Source of the DNA: Geothermobacter hydrogeniphilus
Lineage (GTDB): Bacteria > Desulfobacterota > Desulfuromonadia > Desulfuromonadales > Geothermobacteraceae
DNA: 64,000 bases
Direction of reading: 5' to 3'
NCBI RefSeq assembly: GCF_002898515.1
Contig: NZ_PPFX01000018.1
Span: 1 to 64,000, forward strand
Position 1 is the stretch's first letter; each line of letters opens with the position of its first letter. Made by a program: the position numbers and the translations under genes. Under the pieces are notes generated by a model, which did not search any database, was not told the origin of the DNA, and saw nothing but the letters and a program-made list of their open reading frames with translations. Shown here one piece after another: positions 46,782 through 57,761 of the stretch.

Positions 46782-46855
46782 ACCCGGCTCTTTCTGCCGC
46801 GTCGCCTGTTTGTGGAGTGGCGATCCTCTCAAGGTCTGCTAGTCTTTGGTTGATA

Positions 46856-47018
46856 CCTGAATCCGTGAGTTCCTGTTGGATGGAGAGTGCAAGTGCTTGG
46901 TCTGAATGAGATTTTCAAAAATCTGAAGCGCACCCATAGGTTCGTTGGTGATTTTTGGGGAAGCTCAGGCAGATCAATGACTTGTACTGTCCGCCGACAA
47001 GGGACTCACTGATTCAGG
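46856..47018 (-). mobile_element. MITE-like element, copy C (163 bp)
   Basis: Same orientation as copy B, with ends cctgaatccgtgag and ctcactgattcagg. TGATA flanks the left end (46851-46855) and right end (47019-47023), a likely 5-bp target duplication. It occupies most of the gap between ispG and the MscS gene, and its right end is 28 bp before the chosen mscS-type start. Confidence 0.75.
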
Positions 47019-47046
47019 TGATACCATTTATTCAGGAGGAATGCCC

Positions 47047-47889
47047 ATGGACTGGCAGAGCTTTTTCTCCGGGGACGCGTTCACTGACTACGTGATTCCC
47101 TGGGTGATCAACATCGGTCTGGCGGTTGCCGTTTTTATTATCGGACGGATTGTCGTCGGCATCATCACCGGGTTGATGCGCAAGCTGCTGACCAAGGCGA
47201 AGATGGATGAAATCCTGGTCGATTTCATCTGCTCGATAGCCCACGCGGCGCTGGTGCTGTTTGTTATCATCGCCGCCCTTGACCAGCTCGGAGTCGATAC
47301 CACATCACTGATCGCCCTGCTCGGTGCCGCTGGCCTGGCGGTCGGCCTGGCGATGAAGGATTCGCTGCAGAATTTCGCCGCCGGGGTGATGCTGATCATT
47401 TTTCGCCCCTTCCGGGCGGGGGATTATGTCGAGGTCGCCGGAACCGCAGGGACGGTTGAGAAGATCAGTATTTTCAGTACTATACTGAAAACCCCGGACA
47501 ACTGCGAGGTCATCGTTCCCAACGGCAATATCTACGGGGACAACATCAAGAACTATGCGGCCCGCCCGACCCGGCGCATCGACCTCAAGTTCGGTATCGG
47601 TTACGAGGACGATATCCGGCAGGCTCGCGACATCATGCTGCGGCAGATCCGGGCCGATGAACGGATCCTTGAGGATCCCGAACCGGTGGTGGCGGTTGCC
47701 GAGTTGGCTGACAGCAGCGTCAATTTCGTCGTTCGGCCCTGGGTTGAAACCGCTGATTACTGGGTGGTTCGTTTTGACCTGATCGAAAAGATCAAGCTCG
47801 CCTTTGATGCCGAGGGCATCTCGATTCCCTATCCGCAGATGGATGTCCACCTCGAACAGCCCGCCGCAGTCGTGGCGGCCGGAAGCTGA
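47047..47889 (+). CDS. small-conductance mechanosensitive channel (MscS family)
   Basis: A 280-aa inner-membrane channel that opens under membrane tension to release osmolytes. Three transmembrane helices lie within residues 15-105, the third being the Gly/Ala-rich pore helix ([26 protein letters not shown]). The beta domain [22 protein letters not shown] and a C-terminal alpha/beta domain follow. ATG 47047 is chosen over 47041 because AGGAGG at 47034-47039 is 7 bases from it. The stop overlaps the next gene by one base. Confidence 0.92.
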   Translation: MDWQSFFSGDAFTDYVIPWVINIGLAVAVFIIGRIVVGIITGLMRKLLTKAKMDEILVDFICSIAHAALVLFVIIAALDQLGVDTTSLIALLGAAGLAVGLAMKDSLQNFAAGVMLIIFRPFRAGDYVEVAGTAGTVEKISIFSTILKTPDNCEVIVPNGNIYGDNIKNYAARPTRRIDLKFGIGYEDDIRQARDIMLRQIRADERILEDPEPVVAVAELADSSVNFVVRPWVETADYWVVRFDLIEKIKLAFDAEGISIPYPQMDVHLEQPAAVVAAGS

Positions 47890-48665
47890 TGGAAATTTTC
47901 GGTATCGATATCGGCGGCACCGGGATCAAGGCCGCGCCGGTCGATGTGGCCCGTGGTCGCCTGCTGTGCGAACGCCGTCGTCTGCCGACGCCGCAGCCGG
48001 CGACGCCGCCTGCGGTGGCGCGGGCGGTGACGGAACTGGTGCGGATTTTTTCCTGGAGCGGGCCGATCGGCTGTGGTTTTCCCGCGGTGGTTCGTAACGG
48101 CGTGGCATTTTCGGCGGCCAATATCGACCGCTCCTGGGTCGGGGCCGATGCCGGGGCGCTGCTGTCGGAGGCGACCGGTTGCCCGGTGCGGCTGATCAAT
48201 GATGCCGATGCCGCCGGGCTGGCCGAGATGCGTTTCGGGGCCGGGCGCGGCGTCGGCGGAACGGTGATCATGGTGACCATCGGCACCGGGCTCGGCTCGG
48301 CCCTGTTTCGTAACGGGGAGCTGCTCCCCAACAGTGAACTCGGTCATCTCTATCTTGCCGACGGCACCATGGCCGAGCACTTTGCCTCCGCCCGTGTCCG
48401 CAAGGCTGAAGGACTCTCCTGGCAGCAGTGGGCGGGGCGTTTCAGTCTGCACCTGCAGCAGCTGGAGCGGCTTCTCAACCCCGATCTTTTCATTCTCGGC
48501 GGTGGCGGGAGTAAGAAACATACGGAGTTCATCGATCTGCTCAAGGTCGAAACGCCGGTCAGGGTGGCACGCTACTTCAACGATGCCGGGATTGTCGGCG
48601 CCGCTCTGGCTGGATGTCCGCAGGCGTTGCAAGGTGGTGCCGCCGATGGCATAATTCAGGCCTGA
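47889..48665 (+). CDS. ROK-family kinase, polyphosphate glucokinase-like
   Basis: The 258-aa protein has the ROK phosphate loop [17 protein letters not shown], the catalytic Asp in [22 protein letters not shown] and LPNSELGHL. LPNxELGHL is the form seen in polyphosphate-dependent glucokinases, which phosphorylate glucose with polyphosphate. ATP use cannot be excluded. It overlaps the MscS gene by one base, so the two are co-transcribed. Confidence 0.8.
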   Translation: MEIFGIDIGGTGIKAAPVDVARGRLLCERRRLPTPQPATPPAVARAVTELVRIFSWSGPIGCGFPAVVRNGVAFSAANIDRSWVGADAGALLSEATGCPVRLINDADAAGLAEMRFGAGRGVGGTVIMVTIGTGLGSALFRNGELLPNSELGHLYLADGTMAEHFASARVRKAEGLSWQQWAGRFSLHLQQLERLLNPDLFILGGGGSKKHTEFIDLLKVETPVRVARYFNDAGIVGAALAGCPQALQGGAADGIIQA

Positions 48666-48723
48666 AACCGAGGACTTGCCGGTTCGGGAGTCCCCCTCGC
48701 GATGTTTTCAGTATGGAGGTTCG

Positions 48724-49254
48724 ATGCGTCTGCTGGTTGTTGTCCTTGTTCTCTTCTGTTCGGTTGTTTCCAGTCCGGCGGCCGAAACCGCGGTCACTGC
48801 CGACCAGGTGGTGAACCGTTTCCTGCAGCGGGACCTGATCGGCAGTCGTCTGACGCCGGAGGAATGGAAAACCAACATCGCCACCCTGGTCGGCTGGAAG
48901 ACCGAGCCCGACTGGGCGGTGCTGGTGGTGGTGGAGAGCTACCGGGCCAAGCCGGTCCAGCGCGCCCCCGACGGGCTCCGTGCCGTGGTTGAATACCGGG
49001 TTCTCGGCGAACTGCTTGACGGACAGTGGATTCCGCGCAAGAAGAGCCCTGAACTGCAGCGGGTCAACTTTCTGCTCGACCGGCAGGATGGGCGGTGGCA
49101 GGTGAAGCGGCCGGTTCAGCCGCCGCATATTTCTCTAGCCACGGCGATTCGACAGCTTGAAGCCGCCGCCGGCGAGTTTCAGCAGGCCGGCCGCCAGGCC
49201 ATGCTGCAGCAGTCCCTGCAGCAACTGCGGACGCTGCGGGACGCGGGATCATGA
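48724..49254 (+). CDS. exported protein of unknown function (176 aa)
   Basis: A signal peptide (MRLLVVVLVLFCSVVSSPAA) is followed by a soluble domain with LIGSRLTPEEWKTNIATLVGWKTEPDW and a beta-rich middle. The end is a Gln/Ala-rich helix (LEAAAGEFQQAGRQAMLQQS). It has no Cys or known motif. GGAGG precedes ATG 48724. It follows the kinase gene by 58 bases on the same strand. Probably periplasmic. Confidence 0.75.
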   Translation: MRLLVVVLVLFCSVVSSPAAETAVTADQVVNRFLQRDLIGSRLTPEEWKTNIATLVGWKTEPDWAVLVVVESYRAKPVQRAPDGLRAVVEYRVLGELLDGQWIPRKKSPELQRVNFLLDRQDGRWQVKRPVQPPHISLATAIRQLEAAAGEFQQAGRQAMLQQSLQQLRTLRDAGS

Positions 49255-49394
49255 CGTCCCGGAAAGAAGGTTTCCAGGCTTGTGCCTGAAGCAGCCGATG
49301 CCACACTGATTCAGATCGCGGGTCGTGAAATTCGTATTCAAATTTCAATCTGTTATCGGGAGGTTCGTCTCTGTCATCCGAGGAGAGGTGCAAA

Positions 49395-49781
49395 ATGGCT
49401 GTACAGAAGTTGATTGATGATTTGAAAAATGGCAGTGGTATCAAACGTTCCCGTGCCGCGGCCGAACTGGGTCACTGCGGCGATCTCGCCGCCGCCGCCG
49501 CCCTGATCGGCGCCCTTGAGGATACCAATGCCACGGTACGCAGTAATGCCACCTTCGCTCTCGGTGAACTGGGAGTGCGTGAAGCAGTGCCGCAATTGGT
49601 CCCGATGCTGAAGGATGACGATGAGTGGGTCCGCAAGAGCGCGGCCAAGGCTCTCGGGCTGCTGAAGGCCGAAGAGGCCCTGCCGCACCTGGAAGCGGCC
49701 CTGGATGATCCCTCGGATGTTGTCCGCAGCAATGTCAGCCGCAGCCTGGAGCAGATCCGTGGTGTGATATCAGGTTCTTGA
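49395..49781 (+). CDS. HEAT-repeat protein (128 aa)
   Basis: Three to four HEAT/PBS-lyase-type helical repeats are visible, for example SRAAAELGHCGDLAAAAALIGALED, VRSNATFALGELGVREAVPQLVPML, and VRKSAAKALGLLKAEEALPHL. Such short HEAT proteins are usually protein-protein adaptors; one cysteine is present. GAGGAGAGG precedes ATG 49395. No partner is suggested by its neighbours. Confidence 0.85.
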   Translation: MAVQKLIDDLKNGSGIKRSRAAAELGHCGDLAAAAALIGALEDTNATVRSNATFALGELGVREAVPQLVPMLKDDDEWVRKSAAKALGLLKAEEALPHLEAALDDPSDVVRSNVSRSLEQIRGVISGS

Positions 49782-49846
49782 GTTTTTTTAATTTTCAAGT
49801 ATTATTGTTCGATACGCATCGTTTCCGGCGCAACATGGAGGTTGGA

Positions 49847-50008
49847 CCTGAATCAGTGAGCCCCTTGTCGGCGGACAGCACAAGTCATTGACCTGCCTGA
49901 GCTTCCCAAAAATCACCAGCGAACCTATGGGTGCGCTTCAGGTTTTTGGAAATCCCATTCAGGCCAAGCACTTGCACTCTCCATCCAACAGGAACTCACG
50001 AATTCAGG
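49847..50008 (+). mobile_element. MITE-like element, copy D (162 bp)
   Basis: Same orientation as copy A, with ends cctgaatcagtgag and ctcacgaattcagg. The flanks TTGGA and TTGTA agree at four of five bases, a possible decayed target duplication. It lies 80 bp upstream of the comEA-like start. Confidence 0.75.
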
Positions 50009-50088
50009 TTGTAAATAAGCCGCGAAAGGAGGGTGGAAGATTGCCGGAGGCGCTATCCATTCAACCCTTTTCATGGAGGAAAAGAACG

Positions 50089-50388
50089 ATGAAACGTTTG
50101 TTTGTTGCTGTGCTGCTGGTTGTGTCGAGCCTGTTTGTCTTCAGTCTGCCGGCTGGTGCCGCCGAGGTGCCGTTGCAGGCTCAGGTCAAGACAGGCGCTG
50201 TCAATGTCAATGTTGCTACGACCAGGGAATTGCAGAAGCTGCCCGGAGTCGGCCAGGTGACCGCTGAGCGGATTGTCGCCTTCAGGGACGCCAACGGCCC
50301 TTTCGCTTCGGTCGACGCCCTTATCAAGGTCCAGGGGATCGGCAGGAAAACGCTGGAAAAGATTCGTCCGCTGGTGGTGGTTGAGTAA
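50089..50388 (+). CDS. ComEA-like helix-hairpin-helix protein
   Basis: A 99-aa exported protein: signal peptide MKRLFVAVLLVVSSLFVFSL, then a ComEA-type HhH domain (GAVNVNVATTRELQKLPGVG, AERIVAFRDANGPF, KVQGIGRKTLEKI). The domain binds duplex DNA without sequence specificity, and in competent bacteria captures DNA in the periplasm. Competence itself is not shown. Many Desulfuromonadales carry such small proteins. GGAGGAAA precedes ATG 50089. A strong terminator follows the gene. Confidence 0.88.
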   Translation: MKRLFVAVLLVVSSLFVFSLPAGAAEVPLQAQVKTGAVNVNVATTRELQKLPGVGQVTAERIVAFRDANGPFASVDALIKVQGIGRKTLEKIRPLVVVE

Positions 50389-50426
50389 TTCCGATTCCCT
50401 GCCCGGTTTTCCATCAAACGGAGCAG

Positions 50427-50454
50427 AGCCCGCCGGGCAACCGGCGGGCTTTTT
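50427..50454 (+). terminator. intrinsic terminator of the comEA-like gene
   Basis: AGCCCGCCGG and CCGGCGGGCT form a perfect 10-bp stem around a GCAA tetraloop followed by TTTT. Confidence 0.9.
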
Positions 50455-50524
50455 CAATAAAATGTGAGCTGTGAGATGTTTTTTGAGATTTTTTTGAGAT
50501 GGCGAGGCTATACTCGCAACTTCT

Positions 50525-50672
50525 TTCTGTTGATGGCGTCGCAAAAACTCACCAGCAGCTGCGTTGCTGCGTTTGTCTCGCTGCTTCAACGTACGTAAGT
50601 ACGCCTCATTGCTCGACAATCGCGCGCCTTGCTGCCGGCGCTTTTTGCTTAGCCAACACTCTTGATGCTTTT
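50525..50672. repeat. REP-like hairpin, type B related
   Basis: Arms cgcaaaaactcaccagcagc and ggcgctttttgcttagcc are partly inverted, with an inner acgtacgtaagtacg palindrome. It fills the space before the DUF2061 gene. Confidence 0.5.
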
Positions 50673-50714
50673 TGCGAAAGCATCTTTTGTTCAGCCGATC
50701 GAGGTGTTTTTTTC

Positions 50715-51497
50715 ATGCAGTATGAAACCAGGGCACGCTCCATCTTCAAGGCCCTTTCGTGGCGCACCTGGGCCACCATCACCACGGCGGTCATCGTCTT
50801 CGCCTTTACCGGACGGTTCGCCCTGGCGCTGACCGTCGGCGCCCTGGAAGTTGTTGCCAAGATGGCGCTCTATTTTTTTCATGAGCGCCTGTGGCAGAAG
50901 ATCCGCTGGGGGAAGAAAGAGGTGCCGGCCTTTGTCCTCTGGTTTACCGGTCTGCCCGCCTCCGGTAAAAAAGCCGTGGCCGACAGGGTGTACCAGCTGC
51001 TGAAAGACCGGGGGCTCAAGGTTGAACGTCTCGACAGTCGTGATGTCCGCCCCCTTTTCCCCGAAACCGGCTTCTCTCCGCCCGAGGTCAACCGCCACGT
51101 CAAGCGCTCCGGCCATCTCTGCGCGATGCTGGAAAAGAACGGGGTCAGCGTGGTCGCGTCCTTTGTTTCTCCCTACCGTGAAAGTCGTGAATTCGCCCGG
51201 CGGATGGCCGCGACCTTTGTCGAGGTTCACATGCGTTCGACGCCGGAGGCCTGTATGAAGCGGGACAGCAAGGGGCATTACGCCAGGGCCCAAAGAGGAG
51301 AATTCAAATATTTCCCCGGCGTGGATGTCGCCTATGAGCAGCCGCGGCAGCCGGAAATCGTGATCGACGTGGAGCAGACTCCTGCCGAGAGAGCCGCGGA
51401 GCAGGTGCTTGACTACCTGAAGAAACATGTCCTGGTCGAAGGCCGACGTTTGAAGAAGTCGCTCCCTGCCGCCGAAGTTTCTTTTGACGAACCCTGA
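50715..51497 (+). CDS. DUF2061 membrane domain fused to a degenerate APS-kinase domain
   Basis: The 260-aa protein starts with a DUF2061 domain with two hydrophobic segments (residues 1-62: RSIFKALSWRTWATITTAVI, ALEVVAKMALYFFHERLW). From about 70 an APS-kinase-like domain follows. Its P-loop reads GLPASGKKA (79-87), so the Ser/Thr that binds Mg-ATP is Lys86. The family LDGDNVR is LDSRDVR. The canonical version of both motifs exists in the CysNC fusion two genes downstream. It leads the sulfate-activation operon, so it may anchor or regulate sulfate activation at the membrane rather than act as a kinase. Confidence 0.8.
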   Translation: MQYETRARSIFKALSWRTWATITTAVIVFAFTGRFALALTVGALEVVAKMALYFFHERLWQKIRWGKKEVPAFVLWFTGLPASGKKAVADRVYQLLKDRGLKVERLDSRDVRPLFPETGFSPPEVNRHVKRSGHLCAMLEKNGVSVVASFVSPYRESREFARRMAATFVEVHMRSTPEACMKRDSKGHYARAQRGEFKYFPGVDVAYEQPRQPEIVIDVEQTPAERAAEQVLDYLKKHVLVEGRRLKKSLPAAEVSFDEP

Positions 51498-51545
51498 CCC
51501 ACGGTCGATACCCATCAAAGAAAGATAAGAACGGGACGTTATTTT

Positions 51546-52445
51546 ATGAACCAGACCCACCTGCGCCAGCTGGAAGCGGAAAGTATCCATATCATGCGCG
51601 AGGTCGCCGCGGTTTTCGAAAACCCGGTGATGCTCTACTCCATCGGCAAGGATTCCTCGGTGATGCTGCATCTGGCCCGCAAGGCCTTTCATCCCGGGAA
51701 GCTGCCCTTCCCGTTGATGCATGTCGACACCACCTGGAAGTTCCGCGAGATGATCGCGTTTCGCGAGCGGATGGCGGCCGAGCACGGTTTTGAACTGCTG
51801 GTTCATACCAACCGGGAGGGTGTTGAACAGGGGATTTCTCCCTTCACCCACGGCAGCGCCCTCTACACCGACGTGATGAAGACCGAGGGGCTGAAGCAGG
51901 CGCTTGACAAGTACGGTTTCGATGCCGCCTTCGGCGGCGCGCGGCGGGATGAGGAGAAGTCGCGCGCCAAGGAACGGATTTTCTCTTTCCGTAGTGCCAA
52001 CCACCGCTGGGATCCGAAGAATCAGCGACCCGAATTGTGGAATCTCTACAACACCCGGGTCGCGCCGGGCGAGAGCATCCGCGTTTTTCCGCTCTCCAAC
52101 TGGACCGAACTGGATATCTGGCAGTACATCTATCTTGAGCAGATCCCCATCGTGCCGCTCTACTACGCCAAGGTCAGGCCGGTGCTGGAACGTGACGGCA
52201 TGCTGATTCTCGCCGATGATGACCGCCTCGAACTCCGGCCGGGTGAAAAGATCGTCGAAAAGTCGGTCCGTTTCCGTACTCTCGGCTGCTATCCGTTGAC
52301 CGGCGCCGTCGAATCGACCGCCGCCACCCTGCCGGAAATCATCCAGGAAATGCTGCTGACCCGCACCTCGGAGCGCCAGGGGCGCGCCATCGATCACGAC
52401 CAGGCCGGATCGATGGAGAAGAAGAAGCAGGAGGGGTATTTTTAA
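51546..52445 (+). CDS. cysD: sulfate adenylyltransferase subunit 2
   Basis: CysD is the ATP sulfurylase catalytic subunit that makes APS. The 299-aa protein has the PP-loop [47 protein letters not shown], and the C-terminal [12 protein letters not shown]. It partners with the GTPase CysN encoded next. The ATG lies 48 bases after the DUF2061 gene. Confidence 0.95.
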   Translation: MNQTHLRQLEAESIHIMREVAAVFENPVMLYSIGKDSSVMLHLARKAFHPGKLPFPLMHVDTTWKFREMIAFRERMAAEHGFELLVHTNREGVEQGISPFTHGSALYTDVMKTEGLKQALDKYGFDAAFGGARRDEEKSRAKERIFSFRSANHRWDPKNQRPELWNLYNTRVAPGESIRVFPLSNWTELDIWQYIYLEQIPIVPLYYAKVRPVLERDGMLILADDDRLELRPGEKIVEKSVRFRTLGCYPLTGAVESTAATLPEIIQEMLLTRTSERQGRAIDHDQAGSMEKKKQEGYF

Positions 52446-52463
52446 AATCAAACTGCGGCCAAA

Positions 52464-52524
52464 GGCTAAGGGCGAAGGGTCAAGGGGATCACGCCCTTTA
52501 GCCTTGTGCCTTTAGCCCTTAGCC
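52464..52524. repeat. inverted repeat between cysD and cysNC
   Basis: ggctaagggc (52464-52473) and gcccttagcc (52515-52524) are perfect inverted arms around agccttgtgcctttagccc words, related to 4144-4183. It ends 14 bases before the cysNC start. Confidence 0.6.
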
Positions 52525-52538
52525 GAATTCGAGGGTTT

Positions 52539-54466
52539 ATGAACAACCAATCTGAACTGATCGCCGAAGATATTCACGCTTACCTGAAGGCCCAGGAAGA
52601 AAAATCGATGCTGCGTTTCATCACCTGCGGCAGCGTCGATGACGGCAAGTCGACCCTGATCGGGCGGCTGCTGTGGGATTCGAAGCTGGTCTTCGAGGAT
52701 CACCTGGCGGCGCTGGAAGCCGACAGCAAACGGGTCGGCACCCAGGGGGACGAGATCGATTACGCGCTGCTGCTTGACGGCCTGCAGGCCGAGCGGGAGC
52801 AGGGGATCACCATCGATGTCGCCTACCGCTTCTTTTCCACCGACAAGCGCAAGTTCATCGTCGCCGATACCCCGGGGCACGAACAGTACACCCGCAACAT
52901 GGTCACCGGCGCCTCGACCGCGCAGTTGGCGGTGATCCTGGTTGACGCCCGCAAGGGAGTGCTGACCCAGACCCGGCGCCACAGCTACCTGGTTTCGCTG
53001 GTGGGGATCCGCAAGGTCATCCTGGCGATCAACAAGATGGACCTGGTTGAATATCGTGAAGAGACGTACAAAACCATCTGCGCCGACTACCGGCAGTTCG
53101 CTGCTGAACTCGGTTTCGAGGAGATGACCTGCATCCCGATCTCGGCTCTGAAGGGGGACAACATCATCCACCCCGGGGAGAACATGCCCTGGTACGATGG
53201 TCCGACGCTGATGCACGCCCTGGAGACGGTCGCGGTCGGCGACCGGGCGGTGGAACTGCCGTTCCGCATGCCGGTGCAGTGGGTCAACCGGCCCAATCTT
53301 GATTTCCGGGGATTTTCCGGCACCATCGCCTCAGGTCGCATTTTGCCGGGAGATAGGATCGTGGTGCCCGGATCGGGACAGACCAGCCGCATCCGGCGCA
53401 TCGTCACCATGGACGGAGACCTGGACCAGGCGGTTGCCGGACAGGCGGTCACCCTCTGCCTCGAAGACGAGATCGATATCAGTCGCGGCGACCTGCTGGC
53501 CGACGCCGAGGCGCGGCCTGTCCATGCCGACCAGTTCCAGGCGCACCTGGTCTGGATGCACGAGGACGCCCTGTTGCCGGGACGCAGCTACCTGCTCAAG
53601 ACCGGTGCCAGCCTGGTGACCGCCCAGATCGGCGAGTTGAAATACCGCATCGACGTCAACAGTCTCGAACATCAGCCGTGCAAGACCCTGGCGCTCAACG
53701 AGATCGGCGTCTGCAACCTCGCCCTTGATCGCGCTATCTCCTTCGATCCCTACAAGGAGAACCGCGGCACCGGCAATTTTATTCTCATCGACCGCCTGAC
53801 CAATGCCACCGTCGGTGCCGGAATGATCGATCATCCGCTGCGCCGCGCCAGCAATATTCACTGGCAGTCGATTGATGTCAACAAGGACTCCCGTGCCGCC
53901 ATCAAGGGGCAGAAACCCTGTGTCCTCTGGTTCACCGGGCTTTCCGGCGCCGGCAAGTCGACCATTGCCAACCTGGTGGAAAAGAAACTGCATGCTCTCG
54001 GCCGTCATACCTACCTGCTCGACGGCGACAATGTCCGCCATGGTCTGAACAAGGATCTCGGCTTTACCGACGCTGACCGGGTGGAGAACATCCGCCGCAT
54101 CGCCGAGGCGGCCAGGCTCTTCGTCGATGCCGGGATCATCGTCCTGACCGCCTTCATCTCCCCGTTTCGCAGCGAGCGAAAGATGGCCCGTGATCTGCTG
54201 GAGGAGGGCGAATTCATCGAGGTCTTTGTCGACACCCCGCTTGAAGTCTGTGAACAACGCGATCCCAAGGGACTCTACAAGAAAGCCCGTTCCGGCCAGT
54301 TACCGAATTTCACCGGCATCGACTCGGCCTACGAACCGCCGGAAAATGCCGAAATGGTGGTCGATACCCGGGAAAAACCGGCCGAGGAGATCGCCGAAGA
54401 GATCGTCAAGCGGCTGCTCGGCGATGAATTGCTCGGCGAGCAGCGCGACGGAACCCTGTGGCAGTC

Positions 54467-54470
<4 letters not shown>
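52539..54470 (+). CDS. cysNC: bifunctional sulfate adenylyltransferase subunit 1 / adenylylsulfate kinase
   Basis: The 643-aa fusion has an EF-Tu-like GTPase ([33 protein letters not shown]) that drives APS synthesis with CysD. From about residue 450 a complete APS kinase makes PAPS. The kinase P-loop is GLSGAGKST, with [17 protein letters not shown] and [11 protein letters not shown] intact, unlike the degenerate domain upstream. The start at 52539 follows GAGGG; an earlier in-frame ATG is in repeat DNA. It overlaps cysQ by 4 bases at the preferred cysQ start. Confidence 0.95.
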
Positions 54471-55270
<800 letters not shown>

Positions 55271-55285
55271 ATCTGGGAGGAGAAG

Positions 55286-56302
55286 ATGTCGATACTCGTG
55301 ACCGGCGGGGCCGGATATATCGGTTCCCACACCGTCCTTGAGCTGCTGCAGGCGGGGCAGGAGGTGGTCGTGGTCGACAACCTCAGCAACGCTTCCCCGG
55401 TTTCCCTGGAGCGGGTCGCCGAGTTGACCGGGCGCCAGGCACGGCTGGAAGTGGCCGATATCCGTGACCGGTCGGCACTGCGGCGAATTTTCGACGACTG
55501 TTGCCCCACCGCGGTGGTCCACTTCGCCGGACTCAAGGCGGTCGGCGAATCCTGTGAAATGCCGCTGGCCTATTATCAGAACAACGTTGCCGGCACCGCC
55601 ACCCTCTGCGAGGTGATGGCCGAGGCCGGCTGCAAGCGGCTGGTCTTCAGTTCCTCGGCCACCGTCTACGGTGACCCGGCCTCCCTGCCGATCCGCGAGG
55701 ATTTCCCCACCGGGGCGACCAATCCCTACGGTCGGACCAAGCTCTTCATCGAGGAGATGCTGCGCGACCTGCATACCTCCGACTCCGAGTGGCGGATCGC
55801 CCTGCTGCGTTACTTCAATCCGATCGGCGCCCATGAAAGTGGCTGCATCGGTGAGAATCCCAACGGCATTCCCAACAACCTCTTCCCCTTTATCACCCAG
55901 GTCGCTGTCGGCAAGCGTGAACGGCTGTCGATTTTCGGCGACGATTACCCGACCGTCGACGGTACCGGGGTGCGCGACTACATCCATGTCGTCGACCTCG
56001 CCCTCGGCCATCTCCGGGCGCTGGAGCGTCTCGAGCGCGAGCCGGGGCTGGTCTGCGTCAATCTCGGGACCGGGCAGGGCTACTCGGTGCTGCAGATGGT
56101 CGAAGCCTTTCAGCGGATCAACAACATCGCGGTGCCCTACCGGATCGTGGCCCGCCGCCCGGGAGATATCGCCGCCTGCTACGCCGACCCGTCCCTGGCC
56201 GTGAAAGAACTGGGCTGGACAGCCGAGCGCGGCCTCGAAGAGATGTGCCGCGACGGCTGGAGATGGCAACGGCAAAATCCGAACGGCTACGCCGGGGAGT
56301 GA
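55286..56302 (+). CDS. galE: UDP-glucose 4-epimerase
   Basis: GalE interconverts UDP-glucose and UDP-galactose with bound NAD. The 338-aa extended SDR protein starts with [17 protein letters not shown]. It has [19 protein letters not shown], the YxxxK pair in [12 protein letters not shown], and [19 protein letters not shown] precedes the ATG. It is 15 bases after cysQ and may be in the same transcript, though functionally it belongs to surface polysaccharide or sugar supply. Confidence 0.95.
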   Translation: MSILVTGGAGYIGSHTVLELLQAGQEVVVVDNLSNASPVSLERVAELTGRQARLEVADIRDRSALRRIFDDCCPTAVVHFAGLKAVGESCEMPLAYYQNNVAGTATLCEVMAEAGCKRLVFSSSATVYGDPASLPIREDFPTGATNPYGRTKLFIEEMLRDLHTSDSEWRIALLRYFNPIGAHESGCIGENPNGIPNNLFPFITQVAVGKRERLSIFGDDYPTVDGTGVRDYIHVVDLALGHLRALERLEREPGLVCVNLGTGQGYSVLQMVEAFQRINNIAVPYRIVARRPGDIAACYADPSLAVKELGWTAERGLEEMCRDGWRWQRQNPNGYAGE

Positions 56303-56362
56303 AAGGGAGGGGCCGGGCTCCGCAGGTGCCTGTCCCCGGTGGATGCGAGAGGGCAGGATGCA

Positions 56363-56400
56363 GGGGGGGATAGTCCCCTTAAGGGAGGGGGACAGTCTCC
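56363..56400. repeat. GGGGACTATCCCC-type element
   Basis: ggggggatagtccccttaag and the following ggagggggacagtc form nested palindromes, in the family of 57673-57708. It lies between convergent galE and the aminotransferase. Confidence 0.55.
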
Positions 56401-56413
56401 GTTCTCTCTCATC

Positions 56414-57565
56414 TCACATCCCCGTCCGCAGTCTTCTCGCCGCCTCTTCCAGCACCGGCCAGGACTTGCAGAAGGCGAAGCGGACCAGGTCGCGGCCGTC
56501 GTCCGGGTGGCTGCAGAAGGGGCTGACCGGGATGGCGGCGACGCCGACCCGTTCGGTCAGGTCGCGGCAGAATTCGATATCATTCCCCCGTCCCAGATCG
56601 CCGATGTCGACGCAGACGAAATAGGTCCCCTGCGGGGTCAGTGGCGGCAGGCCGACGTCGGCCAGCAGTTCGCAGAGAAAATTGCGCCGCTGCCGGTAAT
56701 CCTCCTTCAGCCGGTGATAAAAGTCCTCTCCGGCGGCCAGGGCCTCGGCCGCGGCGGTCTGCAGCGGGGCGGCGCCGCAGAAGGTGATGAACTGCTTGAC
56801 GCGCAGCAGGGCCTCGACCAGATCCGCCGGTCCGGCGGCCCAGCCGACCTTCCAGCCGGTGACGCTGAAGGTCTTGGCGAGACTGGAAATGGTCAGGGTG
56901 CGTTCCGCCATGCCGGGCAGGGTCGCCAGGGGGATGTGCTCGCCCTCGAAGAGGATATGCTCGTAGACCTCGTCGGTGACGGCGATGACATCATGTCTGA
57001 CGCAGAGTTCGGCAATCGCCCGCAGTTCCTCCCTGTTGAAAACCTTGCCGATCGGGTTTTGCGGCGAATTGAGCAGCAGCAGTCGGGTGCGGGGTGAGAT
57101 CAGCCGCTCCAGTTCGTCGAGGTCGACGTGCCAGTCGGGCGGTCGCAGGGTGAGGGGGCGGGATACGCCGCCGGCCATGCCGATCGCCGGGCGGTAGGAA
57201 TCGTAGCAGGGTTCGAACAGGATCACCTCGTCGCCCGGATCGAGCAGGCCGAAGAGAGCGGCGAACAGCGCCTCGGTGGCGCCGACCGTGACCGCGATCT
57301 GCCGCTTCGAATCGAACCGCAGCCGGTACTGGCGGTGCAGTTTGGCGGCGATCGCCTCGCGCAGCTTCGGCTGTCCGTTGCCGGGGGCGTACTGGTTGCA
57401 GTCCTTCTCGATGGCGCGGATGGCACTGCGCTTGATCGCTTCCCCGGCGGCGAAGTCGGGAAATCCCTGGCCGAGGTTGACCGCCCGGTGGCGGTTGGCG
57501 AGATCGGTCATCGCGGTAAAAATAGTCGGTTGCAGTGAGGCTGCGCGTCGGGCCATGCGGGTCAT
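56414..57565 (-). CDS. class I/II pyridoxal-phosphate aminotransferase (YbdL/kynurenine aminotransferase-like)
   Basis: The 383-aa fold-type-I PLP enzyme begins MTRMARRAASLQPTIFTAMT. It has VNLGQGFPDF, YAPGNGQPKLREAIA, NSPQNPIGKVF, TDEVYEH, the Schiff-base lysine in SLAKTFSVTGWKVGW, and a C-terminal Arg in VRFAFCKS. These match the methionine/kynurenine aminotransferase group. GGAGGAAATACC directly precedes ATG 57565. Substrate is a family-level guess. Confidence 0.88.
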   Translation of the reverse strand: MTRMARRAASLQPTIFTAMTDLANRHRAVNLGQGFPDFAAGEAIKRSAIRAIEKDCNQYAPGNGQPKLREAIAAKLHRQYRLRFDSKRQIAVTVGATEALFAALFGLLDPGDEVILFEPCYDSYRPAIGMAGGVSRPLTLRPPDWHVDLDELERLISPRTRLLLLNSPQNPIGKVFNREELRAIAELCVRHDVIAVTDEVYEHILFEGEHIPLATLPGMAERTLTISSLAKTFSVTGWKVGWAAGPADLVEALLRVKQFITFCGAAPLQTAAAEALAAGEDFYHRLKEDYRQRRNFLCELLADVGLPPLTPQGTYFVCVDIGDLGRGNDIEFCRDLTERVGVAAIPVSPFCSHPDDGRDLVRFAFCKSWPVLEEAARRLRTGM

Positions 57566-57672
57566 GGTATTTCCTCCGGAAAGCAGGAGAAAACTTTACC
57601 CGATCGCTGCTGATCGGTAAAGCTGTCGTTCGGAAATTGACTTTCGTACCGGCAGATAGTATCAAGCTGCAA

Positions 57673-57708
57673 GGGGGACAGTCCCCCTCCCTTAAGGGGA
57701 CTGTCCCC
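57673..57708. repeat. GGGGACAGTCCCC double hairpin
   Basis: gggggacagtccccctccc and ttaaggggactgtcccc are each palindromic and mutually inverted. It sits between divergent genes, about 54 bp ahead of the TraB-like gene. Confidence 0.65.
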
Positions 57709-57761
57709 GAGAACATCAAATGCCTGGGGAAAAAGCGCGGGGCGGAAGGACTTATTACGCA

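Noticed and set aside
50715-51497. Simple annotation as active adenylylsulfate kinase cysC
   Set aside because: The P-loop Ser/Thr and the DGDN motif are altered while an intact kinase is fused to CysN downstream, so activity should not be assumed.
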